A stretch of DNA of 64,000 nt from Pseudosulfitobacter koreensis (GTDB taxonomy: Bacteria > Pseudomonadota > Alphaproteobacteria > Rhodobacterales > Rhodobacteraceae), in contig NZ_JANKJG010000012.1 in NCBI RefSeq assembly GCF_024733015.1, positions 62,001 to 126,000 on the forward strand, in the 5' to 3' direction. A program made the position numbers and the translations under genes. Below the pieces are notes generated by a model. The model saw nothing but the letters and a program-made list of their open reading frames with translations, was not told where the DNA came from and ran no database searches. Below, one piece after another: positions 24,378 through 33,107 of this stretch. Position 1 is the first letter of the stretch. Each line of letters begins with the position of its first letter.

Positions 24378-26159
24378 ATGCACAAGACACTGACATTGAT
24401 CGCCGTGATGGCGGCGGGGTCTGCGCTGGCTCAGCAAGCCGCCGACAGCGTACAACCCGAGGCCGCGACCACAGGTGGCTTTGCCGCCATGTCGCCGCAG
24501 GTGGCGGCAGCCTTGCAAGCCAAGGACGCAGGCCTGCCCGTGACGGGAAAGACCTGGATGGTGGCTGCAGCCAACCCGCACGCGGTTCAGGCAGGTGCGG
24601 ATGTGCTGGCTGCGGGCGGCACGGCTGCGGATGCACTGGTGGCGGTGCAAACGGTTCTGGGTCTGGTTGAGCCGCAAAGCTCGGGACTGGGCGGCGGGGC
24701 GTTTCTGGTCTGGTACGATGCAAAGAGCGGGCAGTTGACCACGCTGGATGGGCGCGAAACAGCACCCTTGGCCGCAACACCAACCCGGTTTCAGGATGAC
24801 AAGGGAGAGCCCGTGCAATTCTACGATGCGGTCGTCGGCGGTCTGTCGGTCGGCGTGCCCGGCACGCCCGCGCTGCTGGCGTCTGCGCATGACACGTGGG
24901 GCAACCGTGACTGGGCCACGCTGTTGCAGCCCGCGATCACATTGGCACAGGACGGCTTTGACGTCTCGCCCCGACTGGCAGGTCTGGTCGCCGCCGACGC
25001 CGAACGTCTGGCGCGGTTCGAGAGCACCGCAAGCTATTTCCTGCCCGACGGCCAGCCGTTGCAGGCAGGCGCGCGGCTGACTAACCTCGGCTATGCCGAC
25101 ACGTTGCAGATGCTCGCGCAGGATCCGTCGGCGTTCTATACCGGCGAGATTGCCCAGGACATCATCGACACAGTGAACGGTGCCGTGCCTGCGGGCGGGT
25201 TGCTGACGCCGCTGGATTTCAGCCTCTATTCAACCCGCGAACGTCCTGCTGTCTGTGCGCCGTTTCGCGGGCACGATATCTGCGGCATGGGCCCGCCTTC
25301 ATCCGGTGCGCTGACCGTGGGGCAAATCCTGGGCATGCTTGACAGCTATGATCTTGAAGCGCTCGGCCCCGCCGATCCGCAGGCATGGCGGCTGATCGGG
25401 GATGCCTCGCGTCTGGCCTTTGCGGACCGCGGGCGGTACATGGCAGACAGCGATTTTGTCCCGATGCCGACCAAGGGGCTGGTCGATCCCGCCTATCTGG
25501 CCGACCGGGCCAAATTGCTGGCGGGCGACGATGCATTGCCCGAGGTGAGCCCCGGAACGCCCGCTTGGGATCATGCGATGCTCTGGGCTGATGACGAGAG
25601 CATCGAGTTGCCCTCGACCTCGCATATCTCGATCGCGGACAGCTATGGCAATGTGGCGTCGATGACGACGACGATCGAAAACGGCTTTGGCTCGCGGTTG
25701 ATGGTGCGGGGGTTCCTGCTGAACAACGAACTGACCGATTTCAGCTTTCGCACCCATGCCGACGGCGTTCCAATCGCCAACCGGCTTGAGCCGGGCAAGC
25801 GGCCACGCTCTTCGATGGCGCCGACCATCGTGATGAGGGACGGCGCCCCCGTTCTGGCCATCGGCAGCCCCGGCGGCAGCCGCATCATCGGCTACGTGGC
25901 GCAGGCGATTGTCGCGCATCTGGCCTGGGGCATGGATGTGCAACAGGCCGTCGCGATGCCCCATGCGGTGAACCGCTTTGGCAACTATGATCTTGAGGCA
26001 GGGACCGCCGCCGCCGACCTGCAAGGGCCGCTTGAGGCCATGGGCTTCGAGGTCGAGACGCGCGATTTGAACTCGGGCCTGCATGCAATTGAAATCGGCG
26101 ATGGCCTGCAAGGTGGCGCAGATCCGCGCCGCGAAGGCATCGCGTTAGGGGACGACTAG
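24378..26159 (+). CDS. ggt: Gamma-glutamyltransferase
   Basis: Protein of 593 residues with a signal peptide (MHKTLTLIAVMAAGSALA), so periplasmic. The large-subunit part has VEPQSSGLGGGAFLVWYD. The autoprocessing site is at STSHISIADSYGNV, where the Thr becomes the nucleophile of the small subunit, followed by GNVASMTTTIENGFGS and the GSPGGSRII oxyanion segment. It hydrolyses glutathione and other gamma-glutamyl compounds or transfers the glutamyl group. Two bases separate its stop from the next start. Confidence 0.93.
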   Translation: MHKTLTLIAVMAAGSALAQQAADSVQPEAATTGGFAAMSPQVAAALQAKDAGLPVTGKTWMVAAANPHAVQAGADVLAAGGTAADALVAVQTVLGLVEPQSSGLGGGAFLVWYDAKSGQLTTLDGRETAPLAATPTRFQDDKGEPVQFYDAVVGGLSVGVPGTPALLASAHDTWGNRDWATLLQPAITLAQDGFDVSPRLAGLVAADAERLARFESTASYFLPDGQPLQAGARLTNLGYADTLQMLAQDPSAFYTGEIAQDIIDTVNGAVPAGGLLTPLDFSLYSTRERPAVCAPFRGHDICGMGPPSSGALTVGQILGMLDSYDLEALGPADPQAWRLIGDASRLAFADRGRYMADSDFVPMPTKGLVDPAYLADRAKLLAGDDALPEVSPGTPAWDHAMLWADDESIELPSTSHISIADSYGNVASMTTTIENGFGSRLMVRGFLLNNELTDFSFRTHADGVPIANRLEPGKRPRSSMAPTIVMRDGAPVLAIGSPGGSRIIGYVAQAIVAHLAWGMDVQQAVAMPHAVNRFGNYDLEAGTAAADLQGPLEAMGFEVETRDLNSGLHAIEIGDGLQGGADPRREGIALGDD

Positions 26160-26161
26160 AC

Positions 26162-27565
26162 ATGGTGCAAGCGATTGATTTGCCGCGCAATGACAGCGGC
26201 ATCGAAACCGTCATGGGTGTTCTGAAACAGCAATTCGGCGACCGGTTCCAGACCAGCGCCGCGCTGCGCGAACAGCACGGGCACACAACGACCTGGATCA
26301 AGAACCAGATGCCCGATGGCGTCGTCTTTGCGCAGTCGACCCAAGAGGTGTCTGACATCGTCAAGGTTTGCGCGGCGCACAAGGTGCCGGTCATCGCCTT
26401 CGGCACCGGCACCTCGCTTGAGGGGCACGTGAATGCGCCTGCGGGCGGGATTTCCATCGATCTGATGCAGATGAACAAGATCATCGACGTTCATGCCGAA
26501 GATCTGGACTGCGTGATCCAGCCCGGCGTGACGCGCGAGGATCTGAACATGCATCTGCGCGATCAGGGCCTGTTCTTTCCGATCGACCCCGGTGCCAATG
26601 CGTCGCTGGGTGGCATGGCGGCGACGCGGGCCTCGGGCACCAACGCGGTGCGCTATGGCACGATGAAGGACAATGTGCTGGCGCTTGAGGCGGTGATGGC
26701 CGACGGGCGGGTCATACGCACTGCTCAGCGGGCCAAGAAATCATCGGCAGGCTATGACCTCACACGCCTTTTAATCGGGTCTGAGGGCACATTGGGCATC
26801 ATCACCGAAATCACCCTCAAATTGCAGGGCATCCCCGAGGCGATCAGCTCGGCGCGCTGTTCGTTCCCATCGGTGGATGCCGCCTGCCGGACCGTGATGC
26901 AGGTAATCCAGTTCGGCATCCCTGTGGCGCGGATCGAACTGCTGGACGCTTTGCAGGTCAAGGCATGCAACGCCTATTCCGGGCTGGACCTTCCGGAAAC
27001 GCCGCTGCTGCTGCTCGAGTTCCACGGCTCGGACGCGGGCGTGGTCGAGCAGGCCGAGACCTTCGGCACGATTGCCGACGAGTTCGGCGGCACAGGCTAT
27101 ACCGCGACCACCAGCACCGAAGAGCGCAACGCGCTGTGGAAGGCGCGGCACAACGCCTATTGGGCATCGCTGGGTCTGCGTCCCGGTGCCAAGGGGATAT
27201 CGACCGACGTTTGCGTGCCGATTTCACGGCTGGCCGAAATCGTCGGTGCCACGCAGGACAAGCTGGCCGGGCTGAGCTTGATGGCGCCCATCGTGGGTCA
27301 TGTGGGCGACGGCAATTTCCATTCGCTGGTGCTGGTCGATGAAGACAGCCCCGAAGAGATGAAGAAAGCGGCGGGCTTTGTCAGCTGGCTGGCCGAGAAG
27401 GCCATCGAGATGGACGGCACGTGCACCGGCGAACACGGGATCGGGCAGGGCAAGATGGCCTATCTGGTCAAGGAACTGGGCGACGCGACCGAGGTCATGA
27501 TCGCGATCAAACGCGCGCTTGACCCCGACAACATCCTGAACCCCGGCAAGGTCGTTACCGTCTGA
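26162..27565 (+). CDS. FAD-linked oxidase, GlcD/D-lactate dehydrogenase (cytochrome) type
   Basis: Protein of 467 residues. The PCMH-type FAD domain shows VPVIAFGTGTSLEGHV, the PGANASLGGMAATRASG loop and SEGTLGIITEITLKL. The C-terminal domain has the metal/substrate His region VGHVGDGNFHSL and GTCTGEHGIGQGK, ending in DPDNILNPGKV. The family oxidises 2-hydroxy acids such as glycolate or D-lactate and passes electrons to quinone or cytochrome. Together with the 2-hydroxyacid dehydrogenase two genes upstream it suggests 2-hydroxy/2-keto acid interconversion. Confidence 0.92.
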   Translation: MVQAIDLPRNDSGIETVMGVLKQQFGDRFQTSAALREQHGHTTTWIKNQMPDGVVFAQSTQEVSDIVKVCAAHKVPVIAFGTGTSLEGHVNAPAGGISIDLMQMNKIIDVHAEDLDCVIQPGVTREDLNMHLRDQGLFFPIDPGANASLGGMAATRASGTNAVRYGTMKDNVLALEAVMADGRVIRTAQRAKKSSAGYDLTRLLIGSEGTLGIITEITLKLQGIPEAISSARCSFPSVDAACRTVMQVIQFGIPVARIELLDALQVKACNAYSGLDLPETPLLLLEFHGSDAGVVEQAETFGTIADEFGGTGYTATTSTEERNALWKARHNAYWASLGLRPGAKGISTDVCVPISRLAEIVGATQDKLAGLSLMAPIVGHVGDGNFHSLVLVDEDSPEEMKKAAGFVSWLAEKAIEMDGTCTGEHGIGQGKMAYLVKELGDATEVMIAIKRALDPDNILNPGKVVTV

Positions 27566-28357
27566 TCACAGCTTGTGGGCGGCCAGCCAGGTCACCCATT
27601 GCTGACGGCTTCCGTTAAAGACGTTCAGGTCCACCTTGCCGACGATGCCGGGAATGATGCCGGTGGCCGAATACTGCCAGAACCGCCAGCGCTGGCCCGG
27701 ATAGGCCTCGGAGACACTTATGGCGGTCGAGCGCAGCCAGAAATCATAGCCGCGCAAGGCGCTCAGATCGTTTTCCTCAAAGAACTTTGGCGTGGTGTAG
27801 ATGATCGGGCGCATGCCGTAGTGCGCTTCGACGATTTTGATCCAGCGGCGCATCTGCGCGCGCACCTCGCGTGCGGGCGGACGGATATGGGCGCAGGTGG
27901 GCGAAAACGGGTTCCATTCCATGTCGAGCACGGGCGGCAGCATCCCCGGCGTGCGCGGCACGTTGCGGATGAACCAGCGCGCCTGATCTTCGGGCGAGGT
28001 GCAGAAGTAATAGAAGTGATAGGCCCCGCGTTCGACGCCTGCGCGGCCTGCGTCGCGCCAGTGACCGCCAAAGGCGGGGTCCAGCAGGTCGCCGCCTTCG
28101 GTCGCCTTGAGAAAGGCGAAGTTCACGCCGTTTCGCCGCGCCTCGTTCCAGTTGATCGACGTCTGGAAACGGGCGGCATCAATGCCCTGCACCGGATAGT
28201 TCTGCGGCGCGCGACCGCGAAATTCGACCGGGTGCACATCGGCAAAGTTGGGCGCAAAGATCACGCCGTCGGGTGCGGGCGGCGGTCCGGATCGCGGCGC
28301 GCCGCAGGCGGCCAGTGCCATCAGACTCAGAAGGGCAATGCGGCGGGTCAGGGACAT
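27566..28357 (-). CDS. GH25 (lysozyme M1) family lipoprotein
   Basis: Protein of 263 residues with a lipoprotein signal (MSLTRRIALLSLMALAAC, lipobox LAAC). Glycoside hydrolase 25 motifs are YPVQGIDAARFQTSINW, NFAFLKATEGGDLLDP, GAYHFYYFCTSPEDQA and VLDMEWNPFS, giving the expected Asp and Glu residues, with the late FWQYSATG. It should cleave the MurNAc-GlcNAc bond of peptidoglycan, probably in the periplasm for wall turnover. It abuts the GlcD-like gene tail to tail with no gap. Confidence 0.9.
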   Translation of the reverse strand: MSLTRRIALLSLMALAACGAPRSGPPPAPDGVIFAPNFADVHPVEFRGRAPQNYPVQGIDAARFQTSINWNEARRNGVNFAFLKATEGGDLLDPAFGGHWRDAGRAGVERGAYHFYYFCTSPEDQARWFIRNVPRTPGMLPPVLDMEWNPFSPTCAHIRPPAREVRAQMRRWIKIVEAHYGMRPIIYTTPKFFEENDLSALRGYDFWLRSTAISVSEAYPGQRWRFWQYSATGIIPGIVGKVDLNVFNGSRQQWVTWLAAHKL

Positions 28358-28376
28358 GGTGCGGCCTCCGAAAGGC

Positions 28377-29441
28377 TTAGCGGTGAAAGCGGGCAGGCGA
28401 CAGGGACGCGACGGTTTCCGCGTCGATCTGCGGCTGTTGTCCCGTGATCAGATCAGCCAGCAGTTGCGAGGCGGCGGGCGCTGTCTGAAAGCCATAGCCG
28501 CCCTGACCCGCGCACCAGACAAAAGCGGGGTTCACCGGATCGCGACCCAGCACCAGCGTGCGGTCGGGCGCAAAGCTGCGCAACCCTGCCCATGATGCCT
28601 CAAGCCGTGTGACCTCGGGTGTGACGTGCTGGCTGTAGCGGTCCAGCCCCTCGGCCAGCACCATGTCGTCGGGCCAGGCATCGTGGGGCGTGGTCGCGTG
28701 TTCCTCGGCGGGCGAGACCAGCAGCGATCCGGCGTCGGGCTTGGCGTACCATGTCTCGTTTACGCCGAAGAAGATCGGCCAGCGGCTGACGTCATGGCCA
28801 TCGGGCGCAGGGATGCGCGCCATTGACCGGCGAAACGGCGTCAGGCCGATGGGCGTGATACCGGCCAGCTTGGCTATGTTATCGGCCCAGGCACCGGCTG
28901 CGTTTATCAACGTCGCGGCGTGGTGCGTTTCTCCGCCTGCAGTGACGGTCCATTCGCCATCCGCAAAGGCGATCTTGGATACGGGTGCCTTGGTCAGCAC
29001 CTGTCCACCGTTGGCGCGCACCTGCTTGGCAAAGTCCTGGATCATCCGGTCGGTGTCGATGTCATAGGCTTCTTCGTGATAAGCGGCACGGGTGATCTGG
29101 TCGTTAAGGATCGGCACGATAGCGTGGGCCTCTTCCACCGAAATCTCGGGACATTTCAACTTGGCCGCATCCGTCTCGAACCCGGCATCCTCACCCGCCC
29201 GCGCCACCAGCATGAAACCGCGCGGACTGAGATAGGGCTGATGATAAGCGGCGCTGGCATTGTTCAGCGCCACGACAGAGGGCAGGCCATAATTCTTCTC
29301 GAACAGCGCCGCCGAGCGGCCCGAGGCGTGATAGCCAAGCGCCTCTTCGCTTTCCAGAACCTTCACCGTGCCATGTGCCGACAGCCGCGCTGCGGCGGAA
29401 ATACCTGCGATGCCGCCGCCGATGATGATGAAGTCGCTCAT
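28377..29441 (-). CDS. FAD-dependent oxidoreductase, DAO family (glycine/D-amino acid oxidase-like)
   Basis: Protein of 354 residues. The N-terminal FIIIGGGIAGISAAARLS binds FAD, with SGRSAALFEKNYG after it. The body has the DAO-family VLTKAPVSKI and LINAAGAWADNIAKLAG motif, and the C-terminus has GLRSFAPDRTLVLGRDP and CAGQGGYGFQTAPA. It should oxidise an amino or imino acid and reduce FAD; the substrate is unknown. Its ATG overlaps the stop of the aldo/keto reductase by 4 bases, so both are translated from one message. Confidence 0.9.
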   Translation of the reverse strand: MSDFIIIGGGIAGISAAARLSAHGTVKVLESEEALGYHASGRSAALFEKNYGLPSVVALNNASAAYHQPYLSPRGFMLVARAGEDAGFETDAAKLKCPEISVEEAHAIVPILNDQITRAAYHEEAYDIDTDRMIQDFAKQVRANGGQVLTKAPVSKIAFADGEWTVTAGGETHHAATLINAAGAWADNIAKLAGITPIGLTPFRRSMARIPAPDGHDVSRWPIFFGVNETWYAKPDAGSLLVSPAEEHATTPHDAWPDDMVLAEGLDRYSQHVTPEVTRLEASWAGLRSFAPDRTLVLGRDPVNPAFVWCAGQGGYGFQTAPAASQLLADLITGQQPQIDAETVASLSPARFHR

Positions 29442-30370
29442 CGGTCGTCCAGCCGGTCTGTGGCGGGGGGCGGCGTCTGCGACAGCGCGGTGATCCGGTC
29501 ATAGAGGTCCGGTGTCATGTCGAAACCTTCTGCCGCCAGAGACGGCTGCAATTGTTCTACGCTACGGGCTGAAATGATCGGATGCGGACGCGCGGGATGT
29601 GCCGCCGCCCAGGCCACGGCCAGCGTGGCGGGATCTACACTCATCTCGGCTGCCAGTGCAGCCAGATCGCGCGCGGTTTCGTGCATCCACGGCACGCCGT
29701 AGCGCGTCGCATAACGCGCGTCCGTGCTCAGCCTGCCGGTGCCGCCAGAGGCATATTTGCCAGTCAGCAAGCCGCCGCCCAGCGGCGAATAGGGCACCAC
29801 CGCGATGTGTTGGTCGACACACATCGGAATGATCTCGACCTCGGCCTGACGTTTTACCAGATTGTACATCGGCTGGATCACGTCAATGCGGGTCTCAAAG
29901 CGGGCGGCGATGGCCTGCGCCTTCATCACCTGCCACGCGGCAAAGTTCGACACGCCGATATAGCGGATTGCCCCCTGCGCCTGCAGATGCGCCAGCGTGT
30001 CGATGGTTTCTTCCAGCGGCGTGTCAGGGTCGAAGCGGTGGATATACAGCAGATCGACCGTGTCCAGTTGCAGCCGTTTGCGCGAGACATCGAACTGTTC
30101 GAGGATGTTGACCCGGCTGGCTCCGCCCGCATAGGCGACCTTGGTGGCGATCAGCAGGCTGTCGCGCTCGGTGGCGACCATGTCCGCCAGCAGGGTCTCT
30201 GACTGGCCTTCGGTATAGACATATGCGGTGTCGAAGTGGGTGATGCCCGCGCCGCGGCAGGCGCCGAACATGGCGCGCGACGCGTCCGCATCAGCGGTGC
30301 CGCCGAATTGCATCGCGCCAAAGGTCAGGCGGCTGGCCGGGGTGCCATCAGGCGAGGTAAGTTGTTTCAT
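29438..30370 (-). CDS. Aldo/keto reductase
   Basis: 310 residues from the ATG at 30370; the frame opens 123 bases earlier, but those residues are not family-like. The catalytic tetrad is visible: Asp and Tyr in HFDTAYVYTEGQSE, Lys in IATKVAY and His in LYIHRFD. The ISARSVEQLQPSL segment near the C-terminus is the NADPH site of the family. It is the upstream gene of a pair with the DAO-family oxidoreductase. The physiological carbonyl substrate is unknown. Confidence 0.9.
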   Translation of the reverse strand: MKQLTSPDGTPASRLTFGAMQFGGTADADASRAMFGACRGAGITHFDTAYVYTEGQSETLLADMVATERDSLLIATKVAYAGGASRVNILEQFDVSRKRLQLDTVDLLYIHRFDPDTPLEETIDTLAHLQAQGAIRYIGVSNFAAWQVMKAQAIAARFETRIDVIQPMYNLVKRQAEVEIIPMCVDQHIAVVPYSPLGGGLLTGKYASGGTGRLSTDARYATRYGVPWMHETARDLAALAAEMSVDPATLAVAWAAAHPARPHPIISARSVEQLQPSLAAEGFDMTPDLYDRITALSQTPPPATDRLDDR

Positions 30371-30431
30371 GGCGCAAAGGTGGCACGCCCGCGACAGCGG
30401 TGCAATGCCGGCTTTCGCCCGCGCTGCCGCT

Positions 30432-31040
30432 TCAGTCGGCCCCCGGCGCGGTGGCCCGCTGATAGGCCGGGCGTGCATGGATACGTTCGACAAAATCGGC
30501 CAGCCGCGGGAAATCCTTGGCCCGGCCCTGCATCATCGCGATCTCTGCGGGAAAGCTCAGCATGATGTCGGCGGCGGACAAATCGTCCAGCACGAAGTGG
30601 CCCGAGGGGCGCAGAACATCGTTCATATAGCCGTAGTGCGCATCCAGTTGCTGATGGATGCGCGGGTGCAGCGGGGCACCGGCCTCGCCCAGACGACCGA
30701 CATAGAGGTTCAGCAGGATGGGTGTCATCGCCGAGCCTTCGGCAAAGTGCATCAACTCAAGATGCTGCACATAGGCCGGATCGTCGCGTGGCGGCACCAT
30801 CGCGGGCGCGTGACGAGCGCAGATCAACTCGACGATTGCGGCACTTTCGGTAATCAGACGGCCGTCCATCTCGATCATCGGGGATTTTCCAAGGGGGTGA
30901 ATCGCGGTTAGTTCCGGCGGCGCAAGGTTGGTCTTGGCATCGCGTTTGTAGTGTTTGACCGTGTAGTCCGCGCACGCCTCTTCCAGCAGCCACAGGATAC
31001 GATGAGAGCGGGACCGGTTGAGGTGATGCAATGTGATCAT
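30432..31040 (-). CDS. Glutathione S-transferase
   Basis: Protein of 202 residues. The thioredoxin-like N-terminal half has HHLNRSRSHRILWLLEE, with a Ser likely to activate glutathione, and the cis-Pro region GKSPMIEMDGRLITESAAIVE. The C-terminal half is helical with HFVLDDLSAADIMLSF. It conjugates or binds glutathione for detoxification. It is 61 bases upstream of the aldo/keto reductase on the same strand and may belong to that unit. Confidence 0.92.
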   Translation of the reverse strand: MITLHHLNRSRSHRILWLLEEACADYTVKHYKRDAKTNLAPPELTAIHPLGKSPMIEMDGRLITESAAIVELICARHAPAMVPPRDDPAYVQHLELMHFAEGSAMTPILLNLYVGRLGEAGAPLHPRIHQQLDAHYGYMNDVLRPSGHFVLDDLSAADIMLSFPAEIAMMQGRAKDFPRLADFVERIHARPAYQRATAPGAD

Positions 31041-31183
31041 GGGGCCACGTTGGCATGGCCGCTGCGCGTTGAAAACCTGTTCCGTGGCACCGTGACGTCA
31101 GGAGAGTTGTAAGGTGACGTGCCCAACCGGGGCATCCGACATCGCGACACAGGATTAAGTTTTACCTTTTTCACAATTTAATA

Positions 31184-31198
31184 TGTTATAACTTAACA
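31184..31198. promoter_or_regulatory. Zur-box-like dyad ahead of zinT
   Basis: TGTTA-TAACT-TAACA has perfect 5-base arms with 5-base spacing, the layout of the Zur consensus (TGTTATA-N-TATAACA). It is 44 bases upstream of the zinT start. Zinc-sufficient Zur would block the gene here, which fits a zinc-starvation protein. Confidence 0.72.
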
Positions 31199-31242
31199 CA
31201 TAATGACATAGGGTGCCGCATCATCATGAAAGAGGAAAACTG

Positions 31243-31932
31243 ATGCAAATTTCAATCACCGCCCAACTCACCGCCCAAATCGCCGCTGTCGCACTCGGGG
31301 CGCTTGTTCTGTGCGCGCCGCAGGCGCAGGCCGATACCAAGGCGCATTCGCATGACCATGGGGCGGAACCGCAAAGCCATGCGCATGCCCACAATGACGA
31401 TGATATCTATCGCGGCCTTTTCGATGACAGCCAGATCGCACCGCGCACGCTGGCGGATTGGCAGGGCGACTGGCAGTCGGTCTATCCGCTGTTGCAGGAC
31501 GGCACGCTTGATCCCGTGATGGCGCAAAAGGCCGAGGCGGGGGAGAAATCAGCCGCCGAGTATCGGGCCACATATGAGACAGGGTATCAAACTGAAGTTG
31601 ATCGCATCGTGATCGAGGGCAAGACCGTAACCTTTACCCAAGGTGGAAGCAGTTATGGCGGTGCTTATGAAACCGATGGCTACGAAATCCTGACTTACAA
31701 GGCGGGCAATCGCGGCGTGCGCTACATCTTCGAAAAGGTCTCGGGCGATGCACTGGCGCCTGATGTGATCCAGTTCAGCGACCATGCCATCGCCCCACAG
31801 TCGGCAGGGCACTATCATCTGTATTGGGGTGATGATCGTGCGGCCCTGCTGGACGAGGTCACCAACTGGCCGACGTATTACCCCGCGGACAAGAGCGGCG
31901 AACAGATCGCAGCTGAGATGATGGCGCACTGA
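31243..31932 (+). CDS. zinT: ZinT family periplasmic zinc-binding protein
   Basis: 229 residues from the ATG at 31243, placed after AAGAGGAAAACTG; the frame opens 30 bases earlier at an ATG without that spacing. A signal peptide (ending APQAQA) is followed by a His-rich segment (HSHDHGAEPQSHAHAH) and the ZinT/YodA lipocalin-like domain, with ADWQGDWQSVYPLL, the YGGAYETDGYEILTYKAG strand pair and the metal-binding HYHLYWGD motif. ZinT hands zinc to the ZnuABC importer when the metal is scarce. No znu genes are in this window. A terminator follows. Confidence 0.94.
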   Translation: MQISITAQLTAQIAAVALGALVLCAPQAQADTKAHSHDHGAEPQSHAHAHNDDDIYRGLFDDSQIAPRTLADWQGDWQSVYPLLQDGTLDPVMAQKAEAGEKSAAEYRATYETGYQTEVDRIVIEGKTVTFTQGGSSYGGAYETDGYEILTYKAGNRGVRYIFEKVSGDALAPDVIQFSDHAIAPQSAGHYHLYWGDDRAALLDEVTNWPTYYPADKSGEQIAAEMMAH

Positions 31933-31954
31933 TCTGCACCTTCACGCAAATTAA

Positions 31955-31983
31955 AAAGGCCCCGGACGGTGCCGGGGCCTTTC
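31955..31983. terminator. Bidirectional intrinsic terminator
   Basis: Perfect 11-bp stem AAAGGCCCCGG / CCGGGGCCTTT with a 6-base loop, an A-run before and TTTC after. It separates convergent zinT and the BMP-binding-protein gene. Confidence 0.9.
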
Positions 31984-32005
31984 TGCATTTCAGTGAAACC
32001 TCCGC

Positions 32006-33079
32006 TTATTGCGGGATCTCTCCGGTCAGACCTTCGACGTAAAAGTTCATGCCGGCCAGCGTGCCGTCATCGGCCACTTCGCCCTCGGCCAGCCAATCGC
32101 TGCCGTCCTGCTTTTTCAGCGGGCCGGTGAAGGGGTGGTATTCACCCGACGCGATTGCGTCCTTCAACGCCAGCGCTTCGTCTTTCACGTCGGCGGGAAC
32201 CGCGTCCGTGATCTCGCCGATGCCGACCATGCCCGGCCCAATGCCGTCCCATGTGTCGGTCGAGGTCCATGTGCCGTCCATCACCGCCTTGGTGCGGGCG
32301 ATGTAGTAGGGGGCCCAGTCGTCGATGATTGACGACACACGCGGCAGCGGAGCGTACTGGAACATGTCGGATGCCTGACCAAAGGTGATCACGTCGCCCG
32401 CTTCCTGCGCGGCCGCTTGGGGCGCTGTCGAATCGGTGTGTTGCAGGATCACGTCGGCACCCTGTTCGATCAGAACCTTGGCGGCGTCTGCTTCCTTGGC
32501 AGGGTCAAACCATGTGTAGGCCCAGATGATCTTGAACTCTACGTCGGGGTTCACCTTCTTGGCGTGGATAAAGGCCGAGTTGATGCCCCGGATCACTTCG
32601 GGGATCGGGAAGGACCCGATATAGCCGATGATGTTGGATTCGGTCATCGAGCCTGCGATGTGGCCCTGGATGGCGCGGCCTTCGTAGAAACGTGCCGAAT
32701 AGGTCGACACGTTGTCGGCGCGCTTGTATCCGGTGGCGTGCTCGAACTTCACATCGGGGAACTTGGCCGCGACGTTGATGGTCGGGTCCATATAGCCGAA
32801 CGAGGTGGTAAAGATCAGATCCGCACCGTCCAGCGCCATCTGCGTCATCACGCGCTCGCTGTCGGGGCCTTCGGCCACGCTTTCGACAAAGACGGTTTCG
32901 ACCTGGTCGCCGAATTCTTCTTCCACGGCCAGACGGGCCTGGTTGTGTTCATAGGTCCAGCCGCCGTCGCCCACAGGGCCGACAAAGACAAAGCCGACCT
33001 TGGTTTTATCCTGGGCGAATGCCCCGGTGGCAAGGCCCAGCGTCAATGCCGCCGTGGCCATCAGTTTCGTGAAAGACAT
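32006..33079 (-). CDS. BMP-family ABC transporter substrate-binding protein
   Basis: 357 residues from the ATG at 33079, which has GGGGAG upstream; the frame opens 42 bases earlier. The Sec signal peptide (MSFTKLMATAALTLGLATG, AFA cut) leads to a BMP/PnrA fold with VGFVFVGPVGDGGWTYEHN at the mature N-terminus, ADLIFTTSFGYMDP, and ESNIIGYIGSFPIPEVIRGINS. This family binds purine nucleosides or bases. It ends a minus-strand unit starting with xanthine dehydrogenase, which points to uptake of a purine such as xanthine or hypoxanthine. Confidence 0.92.
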   Translation of the reverse strand: MSFTKLMATAALTLGLATGAFAQDKTKVGFVFVGPVGDGGWTYEHNQARLAVEEEFGDQVETVFVESVAEGPDSERVMTQMALDGADLIFTTSFGYMDPTINVAAKFPDVKFEHATGYKRADNVSTYSARFYEGRAIQGHIAGSMTESNIIGYIGSFPIPEVIRGINSAFIHAKKVNPDVEFKIIWAYTWFDPAKEADAAKVLIEQGADVILQHTDSTAPQAAAQEAGDVITFGQASDMFQYAPLPRVSSIIDDWAPYYIARTKAVMDGTWTSTDTWDGIGPGMVGIGEITDAVPADVKDEALALKDAIASGEYHPFTGPLKKQDGSDWLAEGEVADDGTLAGMNFYVEGLTGEIPQ

Positions 33080-33107
33080 GAGTGTGTTACTCCCCGGTTT
33101 TTTGGCC

